From Spirometra erinaceieuropaei (lineage: Eukaryota > Platyhelminthes > Cestoda > Diphyllobothriidea > Diphyllobothriidae): 64,000 nucleotides of DNA. This document shows, in pieces, positions 9,791-24,059 of this stretch; position 1 is the stretch's first letter; each line of letters starts with the position of its first letter. The notes under the pieces were generated by a model that searched no databases, was not told the origin of the DNA, and saw nothing but the letters and a program-made list of their open reading frames with translations. The stretch is from the NCBI GenBank assembly GCA_902702965.1, contig CACRXP010000002.1, positions 4,517,482-4,581,481 of the forward strand, read 5' to 3'. Made by a program: the position numbers and the translations under genes.

Positions 9791-11571
9791 AGAACCCCTC
9801 ATTTATTTAGTGATTGTCGTCGCGCGATGGCCTGCATGGGCTGTGGACCCTCAAAGACAGAGGGGACATTTCTGTTTTCGTCCTCCGGTCCGAGGTAGTC
9901 CAGTGCTCGCTTATTTCATCTAGCTAAAAGCTCCCGATCTCAGTCCGAATGACGTGAGCCCCGTTGGTGCAATTCAGGGAGTCCCACTCAGTGATCATCT
10001 GACTCGGGATTCGAATTTTGGACGCGCAATGAAAGCGATTTGTGGGTAATTCCTTAACCTTAACCGTGTCGGCCCAGTGCATCTCCCGCGTGGCTATTAT
10101 TGAAGGACAGCTTTAATTGCCTTAATATTAATAAAAAGTCGTAAAACGCTGCTTCTTCAAAATAACTGAATAATTTACTAAATCTGTCAGCTAGCAACCA
10201 TGTTTGCAAATTGCTCTTTGCGTCGTAAGTTGGTTGATACTTGATTGCTGCTTTTTGACTCACTAGATACATTAGAAATGTATTTGCCATTAAGCCTAGA
10301 AGGGAAAATACACCTATAACGAGGAGTAAAGCAGACCTTCAGACACTGTCGTTGGCATGCTAGCTTCGGGTGAGAAAATGCCTGTGACCACGCAACCATG
10401 GCGATACGCAGCAAAAGTACCTTCAAGATAAAATCGGGCAAACTCGCGCACCTAAAATCGCAGAGGTGAATGATAATAGATGAGTGCATGACCAAAGTCG
10501 TTAAAATAGCGATCGTGCGAAACAAAAAAACTTCTTCCTCCAGGCTAACGCTGTCATCCCAGAGTAGCCTTGTGCTTGATTAATCGCAAGTGCTCACATG
10601 CCCATATGCGAAAAGCGCGTCATCCAAAGGCAAGAAAAGGTCTCTAGGCTGCTCAACGATCCGCCCATGGTCTCATGGTTTGTTGAATTATTGCCATTTG
10701 AGGCATGACTGCGATTTGGGAAAGAAGGTGACAGCAGCTACCCTATGCAAAACAGCCTCTCGATCTGTCAAGAGTATCACGCATATCCATGACTTTGATG
10801 CAAGGGGGAATTTTCTTTGTCCGCCTCTAGGTAAAAGGACGAATGGTTTTCGGGGCAGATGGTCTATACTTTCCTGCCTTACTATTATGACTTTTGGAAA
10901 ACCGATATATTCTTAAGTGTCATCGCTAAAAAACTACTAAAAATTACTTCAGCATTTTGTGAGTTAGCTTCAAGTGCTATAAATATTGCTGACTGTGTCT
11001 TTTCATCTAAGTGAAAGTCGTTATTAGTTCACTGGCTTAATGCCAATCGCTAAACCTAACCTCAAAACTCATAGTTTTTGGCTTACGTGTCTCAAAGAAA
11101 AAAGGGTTCGAAGACCCCCGTCTAAGCACTTAATTGCTATCTAAACGTAAGGCGAAGTGTGCACCTATTTGCAAACCACCGCCTCTTGAAGTCAGACATC
11201 GAACTACAAGTTTGCCGTATAATTAAATTTCACACCTAAGCATTTTGAAATTTCTTAGTTCTTTATGCATTTCACAAACGTTGGGCAGGAACGAAAGCGA
11301 ACTAGGACGAGAAATATAAACAATTAGCTAGACTTTTGTGGTTTAAATAACTGAGCATTAATTGGTGCTCTTTGATGTTTTCAGAAATAAATTGCGAACT
11401 ATGAGTAGATTGGTTTATCCTAGGGTCTACAAGTGTAGAGTTAACCAAACATATGAATATCCGGGCCGAGGTTCATCAGCAATAGCGGATAAGCGTGTCA
11501 TTTTCCCTAACTGCCGACAGTCAACTGGTAGTGTAATTTGGGGAGAGGGAATACTACACTAGTATATGCAA
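9791..11571. other. No recognisable feature
   Basis: Mixed AT-rich sequence with overlapping chance-length ORFs (for example 10187-10525 minus and 10590-10916 plus). A GATTCGAATTTT motif near 10.01 kb looks like a tRNA B box, but I could not find a matching A box or SINE body. Confidence 0.3.
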
Positions 11572-12569
11572 CAGTAGATGTGATAACTCATGAAGTGTCA
11601 ACCAAAATTTCGGAATGCATTCTCGTTTCGAAAAGACAAATCAGGTTGTGTTGCAAACTAATCATGATGCAGCATAAGTGTATAATGATCCGGTTACCTC
11701 AGGGTGTTGGATTTTGAAAGGACTTATTTTCGACTGCATGCAAAATCTATACTCTGCAAAATATAACCACGTGCGTGGAATGCAATCCTCTCATTGATTT
11801 ATGATGACCTTAAAAATTCAATGGTATTTTATGAAAACCACGCACAAAAATATGCATTCTTTGACTTACTCGGCAATAAAACACGTCTTTTTTTCAATTT
11901 AATACTCCAAGGAAGAGTATCATTTGATTTAATAAGAAACTTTTCTAATTCCCAAATAATTTTGAACCCGAACTACTGTTACAGTCGCATTCACAGTTTC
12001 AAAACTACAAGCTGTATATTTTCCGTATAGGGAAAACCATGCATTTGTCTACTGTGTTAAGAGGATACCATATGAGTTTCATAAAATTAAGCAGCGGATT
12101 TGAGCAATATTGTTATCTTAATAAGACACATTCGTAAATGAAGGTAAATGACGTTCCATGAACGGCAATTTAACGGTATTAAAATTTCTCACAATTAGAA
12201 ACTTTTTTAAAACCGAATCATACTCTTCTTTTGAGAACGGACTTGGAAAAAGACGTGATTTTCTACCGAATAAGTAGAAGAATGTATATTTTTATGCATG
12301 TTTTCCATGAAGTATGATTGAATTTTCAAGGGCATAGAAAATCAATGAGATAATTGCATTCTGCTCACGTAGTCATTTTTTGCAGAGTTTAGATACTGCA
12401 TGCAACCGAAAATAGGTTTTTTTTGAAAGTCGCCACCCTGGGGTAACTGCATCATTATAGATTTATGATGCATCATGATTAGTTTTACAACACTACTTAA
12501 TTTATATTTTCGAAACGAGAACGCATTTCGAAATTTTGGTTCACATTTCTAGAGTTAGCGCATCTACTG
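11572..12569. mobile_element. TA-type hairpin DNA element, family A copy 3
   Basis: Left end CAGTAGATGTGATAACTCAT; right end AGAGTTAGCGCATCTACTG followed by TA. The base pair before the left end is AA, probably a mutated TA. The arms pair over most of the 998 bp, including AATTTCGGAATGCATTCTCG against CGAGAACGCATTTCGAAATT and CGGTTACCTCAGGGTG against CACCCTGGGGTAACTG. The middle carries an inverted AAACTACAAGCTGTATATTT segment also found in copy 1 near 2.55 kb. No transposase is encoded, so it must have been mobilised in trans. Confidence 0.75.
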
Positions 12570-14289
12570 TACACAGGAACATAGAATAAATTAATATAGT
12601 CTGGGTTCACAGTAGTTTTTTAAAAAAATTACAAAGTAAAATTTTCTAAATTGGACAATCTGCCTGGAAACAGACGGAACGAGCTGCATGATTCGCTAAT
12701 GAACCAAACCCTTTTCAATTATGCCATGCAGGGGCAGAATATCGACAAAACACGTGTGCATGAGCTTTTTTACTCTTACCTGCGCTGATAATATGGAATC
12801 CTCTTACTCTAATTATAAACTGTACTAGTCGAATATGATTCATGTTAAGAGGACAATTTCCATGCGATAAATTAAAGACGTCATTTTTAAATGCGCGTCT
12901 TCGGGGCTGTAAGGCAAGATCACTGCTAAATGCAGAATGAACACTTATGTAATATGGTCCTGGTGCTCCGGTTTCTGATGTAGTTTGTGAATTTGCCAGC
13001 ATTTTTTAAAGAGTTAACAAATAAAATTATTACTTTTATGCTATTTTTTTGTATAAACTTCATCATATTCCAGTACTACACTCGCAAAAAGTCGTACTCA
13101 AAATCTTAAAAAATTAAAATATCTTTCAGATGGCACCGTACCCTTGCGTTGCTCAGTGTTTTTTTTGGACTTACACGCAGCCAATATTTTTCAAACAATT
13201 GGCCGTGCGCTTCATGAACTGCTGTTAGGAATATTTATTTAAATGAAGGACTATTCAAGTTTTCCTAGAGTGTGTTGGCATATTTAGCAATATTTTAGAT
13301 TTAAAAATACCGTACAAAGTACAAAAAGCTGCTTAAAACCGAAAGGCACCGTAACTTTGAGTAAACGAATAGGAAAGCCTAATTTTCTGCAAATCGAATG
13401 CAAACACGCATTGTTTCGCGCTGGCCTTTGATAGAGGAGATTTGAAGTTTTATAACGATTTTTTACTCAAAAAATAGAGATAAGGTTTTAAAAGGACGAT
13501 GTCTAATCGTCACCATTTTTAAACATCCATGGTACAACTCCGCATCAAACAACACTATGAGCAACATAGGCCCTTTCTTATCAAACTTTAATTTATTGAT
13601 GAATTGTATTATTCTCACTCTGGGAGCGCCAACGCCGTTGAATTTGTATTAAATTGTTGCTTTTGCCAGTATTGGCCAAAATAATTAATGTTTTTCTGAT
13701 AGTCTTATACTGTGATTCACGTTCCCTGTACTTTTTGTTGTCTCTTTGGGAGTTTTTTCCGGCAAGCGGACGTATAATCATTTTAGGAGTCCTATTTCAT
13801 AAGTTAGCCTTACCTTCACCTCAAACTGGTATGTGATGGCTGTTCAATTGTAGCCGTCCAACGAAATGGTTACAAAACAGATAAACATGACTGGCAGGAC
13901 CCCTTGCTTCGCTAAGTAAGCTAAAAAGCAATCGCAGATTTGTTCAGGTTTATGCAACTTTTTAAGTTAAAAGCAGTATGTGAGGGCATTTTCTAACTGC
14001 TGCGCAGATGGTGCGCAGGCAAATTATACCATTTTTACAAGAAGCAATGTTCATTTAAGCCATATTGATAACTTATTATTGTCAAAATTCACATTTTTAG
14101 GGAAAAACCCTATTCGCTGATGCTGGCAGACTTCACATATAATGCGCATATTTACATTTGCCACAGAGTGCCTCTCCACGAACTTACTTTTTTATTTATC
14201 CGACTATAAATAGACCTGCGTACGAAGCAAGAGTAAACACATAATTGTTAACCGCAATCCAACTTTAAACTATTAGTTACAACGTATTG
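12570..14289. other. No recognisable feature
   Basis: AT-rich sequence with homopolymer runs. Chance-length ORFs only; no repeat recognised. Confidence 0.35.
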
Positions 14290-15260
14290 CAATGAATGAC
14301 CGATCTCATAAATTGTTGGCCAAAATTCTGAATTGCGTTTTCGATTAGAAAGGATTCCTTAGGTAAGGTTGCAATGTTGATTACCACGCGGAATAATTTT
14401 AAAGTATTTCGGACTTGCCAGGATAGCGGCTTTTGAATGCCCTTCACTTTGACGCACTATAGAAGCCACACTCGGTAAAAAAGGACTACATATGTTGGAT
14501 GCATTATTCACGTTGACATTCGGTGAAATTATAAAGTTAAACGTATTTCGTAGGAAACGGCCCTAAAACTATGCCTTCTTTTACTCGTTTGGTAGACAAT
14601 TACGTTGTATTTGCATTCTTTATTCCTAGAAATTGTAAATCAGGGTGTTTAAAAGTTTCTATTTATAAGACTATTTAAGGCCGTAGAATATTCATTCATG
14701 CCACATCGAGCCTGTCCATCGACCAATGATTCTTGTTAAATGTACAACGTTATATGCATCCACAGCAAAATTATATGAACTCTACTCGTAAATTTTCGTA
14801 ACATAGTGGATTATACGATTTACGTCACGCGGAAAGCATAAACCTCTCAGACTGAAATCGCTAAACACAAACGGAGCGGGTAATCTGGCTTAAAAGTATT
14901 GGTGATTTGGAAAGCTCAAAACTTAAAGGCACATTATTTTCGGGTACAAACTGTGAAACAGCGCGACTTTCTATTGAAAAATTAAAAGGAAACATATTTT
15001 TGTGCATGCTTTCTGTAAAATATATTCAAGTTTATAAGACCCTCAAAAGTCAGCGTGGAAAATGTATGCTACTTAAATAGTCCTTTTTATCGAACGCGGT
15101 TCCTACGAGGACGAAAAAGTGCATCCAAAAGCCAATATCCTGTGAAGTCTGAACTTCTGTGGGTTCTGTCGCATTATCACAACTATTGCAACCCCACCTA
15201 AGTAATACCTAAGCGCATTTTGAAATTTTGGCAAAACCTCCTAAGTTCGGCCATTCAGTG
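14290..15260. mobile_element. Hairpin DNA element, family B, old copy
   Basis: Left end CAATGAATGACCGATCTCAT; right end GGCCATTCAGTG followed by TA. The arms pair through TTGGCCAAAATTCTGAATTG against TGCGCATTTTGAAATTTTGG, and through GATAGCGGCTTTTGAATGCC against the GCATCCAAAAGCCAATATCC block. The layout and motifs (AGGAAGGATTACTT-like, GGACTTGCCAGGAT) match the 47.6 kb element, so both belong to one subfamily related to family A. It is clearly older: many mismatches and one decayed flanking TA. No coding capacity is visible. Confidence 0.6.
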
Positions 15261-16690
15261 TAGGTTAAAATCAGTAGCTATCAGAAAAGGCAAACGTGTC
15301 CAGGTAGCGGGACGTGTACATGCGTTGTTGCACAGTTTCTAATCTAAGCCTTACGCATCTCAGGTAACACTTGCTAGTATTTATCACAAGCTATGGTCAA
15401 ATCCGATAATGTAAGGCAAGTGAGACTTGCTATATATCGGCCTTAGTGCTCCAAATTACAAAGAATGCAAAAGAAATCAGGTAATGTTCAAAATTCCAGG
15501 ATGCATTACTTCAAAAAAATGCGGACAGTGGGACAGAGCATACGGGTAATTACATTCTTGGAAATCTCCATTGTATTAATAAACACACGCTTTTGAAAGT
15601 AGCCATTCGATGGATTTGCTTTTAACTACAGTTGGTCATTCATTCTGTCAATCTCCTTTTTACCTCATTCCAAAAAACCTGTTTTAGGATCTTTCTACAT
15701 TAATTCAGTTTTTAATGGGGTTCGCAAAAGAGATACACGCAGGCACACAGCACTGCGAACCGATGGCTAACCACAGCGACGTAATTACATACTACGTCCC
15801 ATTCTACAAACGTAAAAAGTTGTAATTTTAAAATGTATTAATATTTATATTTGGCTGATGGAAAAGAAAAAGTCAGCGTGTATAGCATTGGGTGGTCAAC
15901 ACAAATGATGAAGTTAAACAGCGCAAATATAATTTTATATAAATTTTGTCTGTCACAAAGTCAAAAGGGGAAATGAGAACTCACTGGTCTTTACGCAAGA
16001 TCTCAATAACTATTCCAATGCTACTACAACAACAACGCGGACGGTTTTCCAACATAAAAGGAAAATGCGTATCACAAACCTTTAGACTTCAGAGCCGTCC
16101 CCCGCAAATTAACTCGAAATCAGTTCTTAATTCGTCGGCATAAATATGTAGAAAACAGTTTGTTCTCTCTGATTTGGCAACACATTATTGTCAAGGCATC
16201 TGTGCAGAAACCGAATCTGCTTCAGAAAATTTTCCCCATCGATGAACCGATCGGAGCACATCGCGCCCCGAAAAAGATTGCTGATATAAGCAAACAGGCG
16301 AATTCCAAGAAACAGTTCAGAAAAATGAATTAATGAAACAAGAAGTTTATTGGCCTGACGTTTCACCCCGCATTGTGCTCGAATTAGGACTCTCGGGCCT
16401 TCAATCCATCAGCAGCCGCAATGATCTCCCGGTACCCAATTCGGTGCCGAGACATTCCCTGAGCAGGGATGTCGGTCATGTGGGGAGGGCGCCGGCAGGC
16501 AACAGGCTTTCGGGACAGTGCGTCAAATTGCCGCATGAGTACTTCGTCAACATTCAACACGCAGGATAAAATTGCTGCAATTAACGAGTCGAACGCAGAC
16601 AGACGATCTATCATCGCGTTAATTACGACCACCGGCGGTGATTAAGGGAACCGCTAATTATAGTACGCATGTGGCCCCACAGCAGCGACA
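15261..16690. other. No recognisable feature; GC-richer patch at 16.3-16.6 kb
   Basis: AT-rich until about 16.3 kb. A GC-richer patch at about 16.38-16.63 kb has overlapping ORFs on both strands (78 and 82 codons). This could be part of the retroelement whose tail follows at 16.70 kb, but I recognise no domain in either frame. Confidence 0.3.
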
Positions 16691-16694
16691 TATT

Positions 16695-16830
16695 ATGTAT
16701 ACTGCGGTATTTTTGCCTCCACTACCTATATTTTCGAGCGTCTCTCATGCTGAGTTCGCGTGACAATCCGAAACGTTAGACCAATAAATTTCTTGTTCCA
16801 ATGGTCGCATCCTCTCCTTCTACACCATTT
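16695..16830 (+). mobile_element. 3' tail fragment of a retroelement, probably Penelope-like (copy 2)
   Basis: Contains AATCCGAAACGTTAGACCAA, then TAAATTTCTTGTTCC and GGTCGCATCCTCTCCTTC, matching the window start (1-130) through about 60 bp with mismatches. The CCGAAACGTT plus AATAAA arrangement is typical of PLE 3' ends. It differs from the tail of the 3.8-5.1 kb element, so at least two such families are present. Confidence 0.5.
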
Positions 16831-19800
16831 TTGCATAAAAGATAACTTTTCGTCCATAGAATTAATTGCATATTTTCTGGACTGCTCTCCGTTTTGATCG
16901 GTTTTTGGGTATCGCGGAACGGTTCACGATTTTCTTAATTTCCCGTCGATATTCAATAACGGTAGATTTCATATAATGCGCTTCTTTAAAATGGTGAGAA
17001 TTAGATTTTTCTTGTTGACCCCGCCGAAAAAGTAAGTGATTAGACGTTTGTTTTATTTGAAGAAGGTCGTTGGGTTCACATTTGCGGATTCACGCACACA
17101 GAAACATTTTAATCAAATAAAATTAACGTCCACGACAAAAGCCATCAACGAATATGATTCCGACAAAATGAGCACATTGTTATAGGCGAACTTTCTAAAA
17201 ATACCTTAGTACTGCATTCCATCGACGTAAGTCTGTATGCTTTTGCTTTTTTTCATGAAAACCGAGGAAAAACTTGACACCCATATTTTTATGCCGCAAA
17301 CGGAAGAACATGCCTTCTTCGTTCTACTGCGTGCACTTTTGCTATCTCTTCTTTTTCTTAGGACGCCTTCTACGAGTATGAATGCACAACAGAGCAGCCA
17401 TACAAATACTGAGATTTTGCTGGCATGTTTGATTTTTTCTTCGTCCCATTTCTAAATAACCTTTGTACAGAGGCTAAACAGCACAAAAAGTAATGCGCCA
17501 ATAATACTCCAGTAATAATATTTCTTTCGCGAATGTCCCACATGCTCAAAGTTGAAAATATCCATTCGTTCGGTAAAACCGTTTCAGCTCATTTAAACGA
17601 AAATTCGCCTGCTGCACCTGGCGGCATGAAATTACTCAGATCGTAAAATCAATAAAATTTCTGGCTGTCTAGAAATAACTTGCGTGTTTGTACTCTGATT
17701 CGTACGGTAAAAATTTGACGAAAATCCATGTTTAAGTGCAAAAAGTTCTGTTTAATAATACACCCGAATGTCAGTTACTTTTCCATCAGAGAAAATACAC
17801 GATCATATGCGCAACAGAGCATCTAAAGCAGGTAATAGCATCGGAAAGTGTCCGACTATATCGCAACGTCCATTTTTTCTCAAATTTATGAACATTTTGC
17901 TTGATAAAATTACGTGGACGCATTTTATACAAAGGAAAAGACTGTTCCTTAAAGCGGCTTGGTTAATGAGCAAAGTATATAGTGGTTGACGTGCCCAAAA
18001 ACTCTCATGTTATTTCCTGTCATCAAGTTTTGTAAGTCGGGTCGTGTATTATATGGTTACGTTTAGCAAACACGAATAAAATGCGTTCCCAGAAAATAAA
18101 CCGCCAAGAAATATTATTGAACATGCGAAAGCGTCAATTTCTTAAAAGGATAAAGATGGGTATTACGCTGGCGAACCAACATGTCGTTTATCTTTTCCCA
18201 AATTGACTGAGCAGAAAGTTGAAACGTTAAGCCTGCTTATACGCGTCCATAAAAAGTGTTGATGATTTTTTCCTTGCAAATGTAAAACTTCATTTAATTG
18301 TCTTTACTTGAGCTATGTTCGTGGACTTCGTTTTCTGCCGGTTTTGTACTTTAAATATGTATACAGCACAGCTGGCCGCATGAACACTAAGAAACCGCTC
18401 AAAGTGTTAGTGCTCAACCAATTTCGCTTTTGACTTATGTGCCAGACGAAAACTATTCGCACGAATCTAGCCTTACAATGAGCTTGAATAAAAAATGCTT
18501 GTTAAATAGTAAGCTATTAAAGTCAAAAAGGGAATATTTACATAAGCCGGGTACGTGCTTGTGCTTTACGTAAACAAATACATATAGCCGTTTATGCCGC
18601 GGGTTAGACGTTAATCAACAACCGCTGTTATATCTTAATCATGAGAAAAGAACGCATTTTTTCTCTAAATATAGCATGTTTATTCACATTCGTTACATTT
18701 GACATTTTTTTGATTAAAGAATCCATTTTAAAATAGGTGATGTTTGCTTTGGTAGGCAATTTTTGACCAAATTTGTGCGTCGTAGTAGAAAATACGCCGA
18801 TGCACAAAGTTAGTCTAGGGCAAAGTGAAGACTTGGATTTCCTTTGAAAAGCTGCAAAGCCTCAGTCCGCAAAGTGATTATAACCACAGTCCGCGTGTAA
18901 AACGAACTTTTTAAACATCCTGTGTGAACAAACTAGATAAGCAAGGTTAGAATCGCAGTAAATGGATCATCAAAATCCCGCTACCGCGTTCTCTGCTTCA
19001 TTCTAATGACTGTTTGCATACATTATGGTATGCGCGTGCCGTTTAATCTAACCCAAACGCGACTGATTGCAAATTAATAAGAAGTTTGTCCCGATTGTGT
19101 GTCCTCCTGTGTTTGGCGCTTGTATTCTGACGGATATCCCGGTTTTTCAGCTAAAGTGTTTTTAATCTTCTCTGTGGTGTATGTGATAATTCAGAGTAAA
19201 TCGTTTTGACTGAGGTCTTACGGGCGATGCCTTTAAACTGATGTGAATATGCAAGTCGACATCCATTATGGTCTGAAGGCTAGCAACGTCATATTCATAG
19301 ACGAACAGCAACAGGCAGCCAAAAGCATGCATATATCGCATGGCTTGCCATGCATACAGCACAGGTATAAGTTAAAAATTGCGCAAATTATTTGCTGGTA
19401 TTATGCGGTCACATGCGTTTTACCACTGAACCATGCTATTGTGCAGCAAAACACCATAATTTACTTTAGTGAAACACCAAATTAAGTCTTACACTGATAA
19501 AGGTGCAAGTTGCCCATTCGATATAATTTGCTGTTATGAAAATTAAACGGCCTTTGTTTCCATTGCCTGTTTCCAGTTCTCACCATATAGCAATAATTGT
19601 ACATAATACGATATCGTACTTTGATTTGCGCCGTAATTTTGGCAAACATGAGCTCATATTCAAAGACAATAATTGCATAATCGTGCTAAATTTGTCTTGC
19701 CACTTTCTGAGACTTTTTATGCTCGTTGTAAAAGATTCCATTCTTGAATGTGAAAAAATGTCGTTATACCCAGTTCTCCTAATAATATCAATTACAATTG

Positions 19801-22800
19801 CAGACAAAACGCCATAGGAAGTGCCACCATAATTAGTTTATGTCAAAGGATTTTTTGCAAAAAAGGGTGTTTAATTAGACATGATCTATATCCTCTCGTC
19901 GGCCAAAATACCCATTTTGCACGCTGGATGAACACATCAGTTTGATAGTATTTATCAGGAGCTTCTTTCTATTGGCAAGTACAAGGAACGGACTCGTCGT
20001 GATTTTTGTGCATTATTTCCTGTTTAACATAAAGTTCACGCATTCTCTTTATCTTGAGAAATTCCAACCGGTTTCATCACGAAGTTCTGATTAGTCAGCC
20101 GACCATGCATCATATGACAGTGCAACAAGAAAGGCCTGCATGACGTGAGACGGCATAGAGATGTCTGTTAGAAAAAATGGTTAATCTGGTTGCTGGGAAC
20201 GCATAATTCAGTGCCCACTTATCCTTTCGGTAGAAAAACCTCAATGAAAAAGAGCGTGCACCTTTACCAATTCATTGGTTAAGTAAACCGGAAAATGCCT
20301 TGCTTAGTCTTTAACAAAACAGACGTCCTTTGAAAGAAAAATGTATTGTAAAATTATATGTGCAATCTAATATCCGGAATTAAAATGCATTCAAAGACAT
20401 CACGCATTTAACAGCAACGAACTATTCCTCGAATTAATATGCACATTTTGCCCTTAATTAATTATAACAGCGAGGATAAAAAGGAGCGCACACAGTCAGC
20501 GGCTGGTCTGATGAAATTTCAGCGGAAATTTTGATTCATTTTTCTAATTAATGGGACAACTTAATAGTCGTTGGGGTATTATCATGTTGCATAATTTCAT
20601 GATATCTCAGAGACGTTAGGATATTGAATTTTGAGTGCACGTTTTCTCATCCGCTCGCAAAACCCAAAGCAAGTACAGAAGTGCTGTTTTAATGGTACAG
20701 AGTCTTCTAGCTTATTTTCGACGCTTTTATATGCTTTACCATAGTTTATATATTACGTATATTTAACATGTATTCATTTGGCAAAAAAACCATGTCCTTT
20801 TAAATTTTTACCCGAAGGGAGCATTGGTTGAGGTCATAAAAAGGATTGTTATCGCAAGATGCATAAAGGTGATGCAATGTTCATCGAAGTGGCATCGTAT
20901 CACTCCGTTTATTAACGCTTCTCCTAAAGTATACAGCACAGACTACATCCATTGTACCCTTTTATGGGCACCTTACAGTACCTTCTTAACGACTTGGAGG
21001 AATTTACTATGTTGGTCACGCGGGAAGCATAATTCTTGTCTGTAAAAATCTTGGGGTTGTTCGTGTTTTTAAAACCTGAATATCCCTCACCATTTTAGTC
21101 AAACAGTTAAAATAAAGCCATACATATATCCTAAATAACGCAAGAAATACAATGTTAACACAAACTTTTAAAAGAAATATATTTGACTTAGGAGGACGCT
21201 AAAAATGAAATAAAAACTCATATAAGTTTGGCAGCATCTTTTCATTGAGTGCCGTTTTGCAGGTGGAAAAAAGAGAAAACATTCAGAATACGACATCCTT
21301 GAATAGCCGAAAAATTCAGGGATGATTAACCGCGTTAATCAGTAGTGGAACAACATTAAATAACCCTTTCCAAGCAAAATATATTTCAGAATGTCTTGTA
21401 ATATTTCATTGAATCGATCAATGACCGTATGCACATGTTCCAGGTTTTTGGCCAAATCAAAAACATATATATTCTTAGGGAAAATAAGATAATCGTAAGG
21501 GTTCACTAAGCATCTTAAGCTTTTTAGACTCAGACCGCCGATCTGTCAGATTTAAATAAAGGTTATCTATTTCCTATTACTTTGTTTCAAAAACAGCCTT
21601 GTTCATAGGAGCATTGTTCATTTAACAACTGCAGACCTTTTTGAAAACTACTCACTGAAGATGCCGTTGGTAAAGTGGTTTTTTCTGTTTGCTTGAGCAA
21701 ACCTGGAGTTTTTTATATTCCGTTAACCACAGATTAGTGTACCGGACAAACTTCCAGATTATTTTTTTACTGGAAAGCCGCACATTAATAAATATTGCAA
21801 AATCCCACAGATATCTGTCCGCCTTTGTTTAAGATAGGGATTAAATAAATCGTCGGCCTCTGCGGCGACGCTCAAAAATATAAATGTCCAAACAATTATG
21901 AATGTTGGAGCATAGTGCATATTACTTCAGCATCCGTATTGCGCTTAAGCCATAATTTATTTGTTCACAAAGATGATTTTAATTAGAATTTCTTCTAAAA
22001 AGAAACTCGGAATTAGAAGTAGCTGAAAGCAACCTGTCTTATAGTTTTCCTGGGTTACATTGCAATAGATCTCACCTGAGCTTATAGACTAGGATGATTT
22101 GCACTTCAAGAAATCATTTCGATGAGTAGCAATTTACTCCTGAGGAGGCCTTTCCAAAGACGACTTAAAGATATACTTGCTAGCTGTAAAAGCTCAACTT
22201 ATCCCTTAGACAAGAAAAAATCATTTGTCACTATAAAAGTAAACGATTTAAAGATGTGGGCCAGAAATTTTGTAGTTTTTGCGAAAATCGCAAAAAAGTT
22301 AGCTCTAGATAAAATCAATAAAATAAAGTTAAATTTCATGAAAAGGCTACAGTGGCATGTCGCGAATTACATGAAATAATTAAATTTATTGTTAGTACAG
22401 CATTTGCTATGAAGGAGGATCAAATGTTTGTTGAAGTATGGATTATTAAACGGCACATTAACTGTTCGGTTTCAAAGTCACGAGGAAATATCATTGAATA
22501 CTTAATCGGTTTTGGTTACATTAATTAATCGATAAAAAACAGTTGTTGCATTTTACTGTTGTTAAGACCGTCAAAGTAAAATTACGTTTGAGAGGTCTCA
22601 TTTCTACAATGCGTTTACGGAAGTGATTGCCTCCTTAATCGAAAAGTCTGAATTATTCGATAGGGAACCTATAAAAAATTCTTTCCTATATAGATTTGTC
22701 GTCGATCTGATATGCGTACTAAAACCTTATTCAAACATTTTCGATTATATTTGATATAAACTGCTTTTGCCCTTTGTACTTACTAAGTTTAAGATTTGAC

Positions 22801-23950
22801 AATAGCAAAAGCCAATATTTGATATGTGCTTGCTTATTTGGCCAGATAATTGCCAAAAAAACCAGCTTTATAGACAGACTTGTACAAGCGGTGAGCTAGA
22901 TAAATAAAATCCTGACTTTTGCTAGACCTGCTGCCTAATCCGTCAAGGTAGTGGTAATCATCCCGCATAGTTGATTGCAGTTCAAAAGTAATTTTTTCAT
23001 GAGGCTTAATTTCGGCTTTCCATCAGCAATTCTAATTATTGCCTGTGTATACAATGTCAAGACGATGACGCCAGGCAAATATAAAGATAGCCTTCTCTGA
23101 GATTTATAACGAATTAAATAAACATTATGCTTGCAGACTGAGTTTTTCACCGAACATAACGAAAAATATGAAACAGAAAATACAACAGGATCAGTATCCT
23201 ATTGGGCTTAATTTTGTTAATGCATTCTGAATGTTAAACAAAACACATCTAGTCGTCTTTGAGTATGCATTAAAAACTTTGTTATTGCCCGTTTAATTAA
23301 TTTATGTTTATGGTCGAAAAGTTTAAACGACAGCATGCTAGTGTTTGTATTAAATGCAGATAGTAGAATTAGTCTTAATTTTATTCGCACATATCACACT
23401 TATCACAAAATAGGATGAATCACATAGTCTCAAGTCTATTTCTTGAAATATTCATATGCAGGTGCCTAAAATATGAGACAAAGTAATGTATGCGGCAATG
23501 CAAATTGTATGGATGTATTGGTTTCTGAACCCAATGACAGATAAAACAATAGAATAAAGTTCAAAGAAAGCTTACAGATTTAAAGGGAGGTGGTGTCTGC
23601 TCATCTATGTATCAATAAGTATTTTGATTGCATAGAGGACAATATCAAATTTACGCATAATTTACTGTAACGTTACCTGCAAATCTGCTTTGAACTTCGC
23701 AATGTGTTTGCAGTAATGTGGGTGCAGCAACAGCTTACCTACAAGAAACTTAGAAATGGTAGAGGGACGTTCGCCGATCGTTCAAACGGAACTCACTTGT
23801 TCTGTTGTGCTTTACGGACTTTTTCTTGCGCCCAACCAGCGACCGCATATCGGTGCAAGATATAGGCAGAATGGCATTACCGACAAACATAAGAAATTCA
23901 TAGATGCGTGAGTTCAAATCTCACCAAGGCGTCAATGTTTTCACATTTGG
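16831..23950. other. Long AT-rich stretch with no recognisable feature
   Basis: About 7.1 kb without a repeat, exon or element I can support. ORFs up to 93 codons occur (for example 19536-19817), but opposite-strand ORFs of similar length overlap them, as expected by chance. Intron or intergenic DNA are both possible. Confidence 0.35.
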
Positions 23951-23954
23951 GTTA

Positions 23955-24045
23955 ATATGAAAGACAACGAAGACTGAAATGGCCATTTCTGTCTTATAAG
24001 CCGTCATCAGCTCACCGATCGCCCCTCTACCTATGTATATTCCCG
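23955..24045 (-). mobile_element. SINE 3' portion, minus strand
   Basis: On the plus strand, AGACTGAAATGGCCATTTCT, GTCTTATAAGCCGTCATCAG and CTCACCGATCG form the reverse complement of the SINE 3' part seen at 24.06, 31.2 and 52.4 kb. Its 5' end points toward the plus-strand SINE that starts at 24060, giving a head-to-head pair. A tRNA-like half is not clear for this copy. Confidence 0.5.
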
Positions 24046-24059
24046 ATCCCAACCGATAG

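Noticed and set aside
10187..10525. 112-codon minus-strand ORF with overlapping frames
   Set aside because: Overlaps another ORF of similar length on the same strand; no splice signals, domain or repeat link. Chance length.
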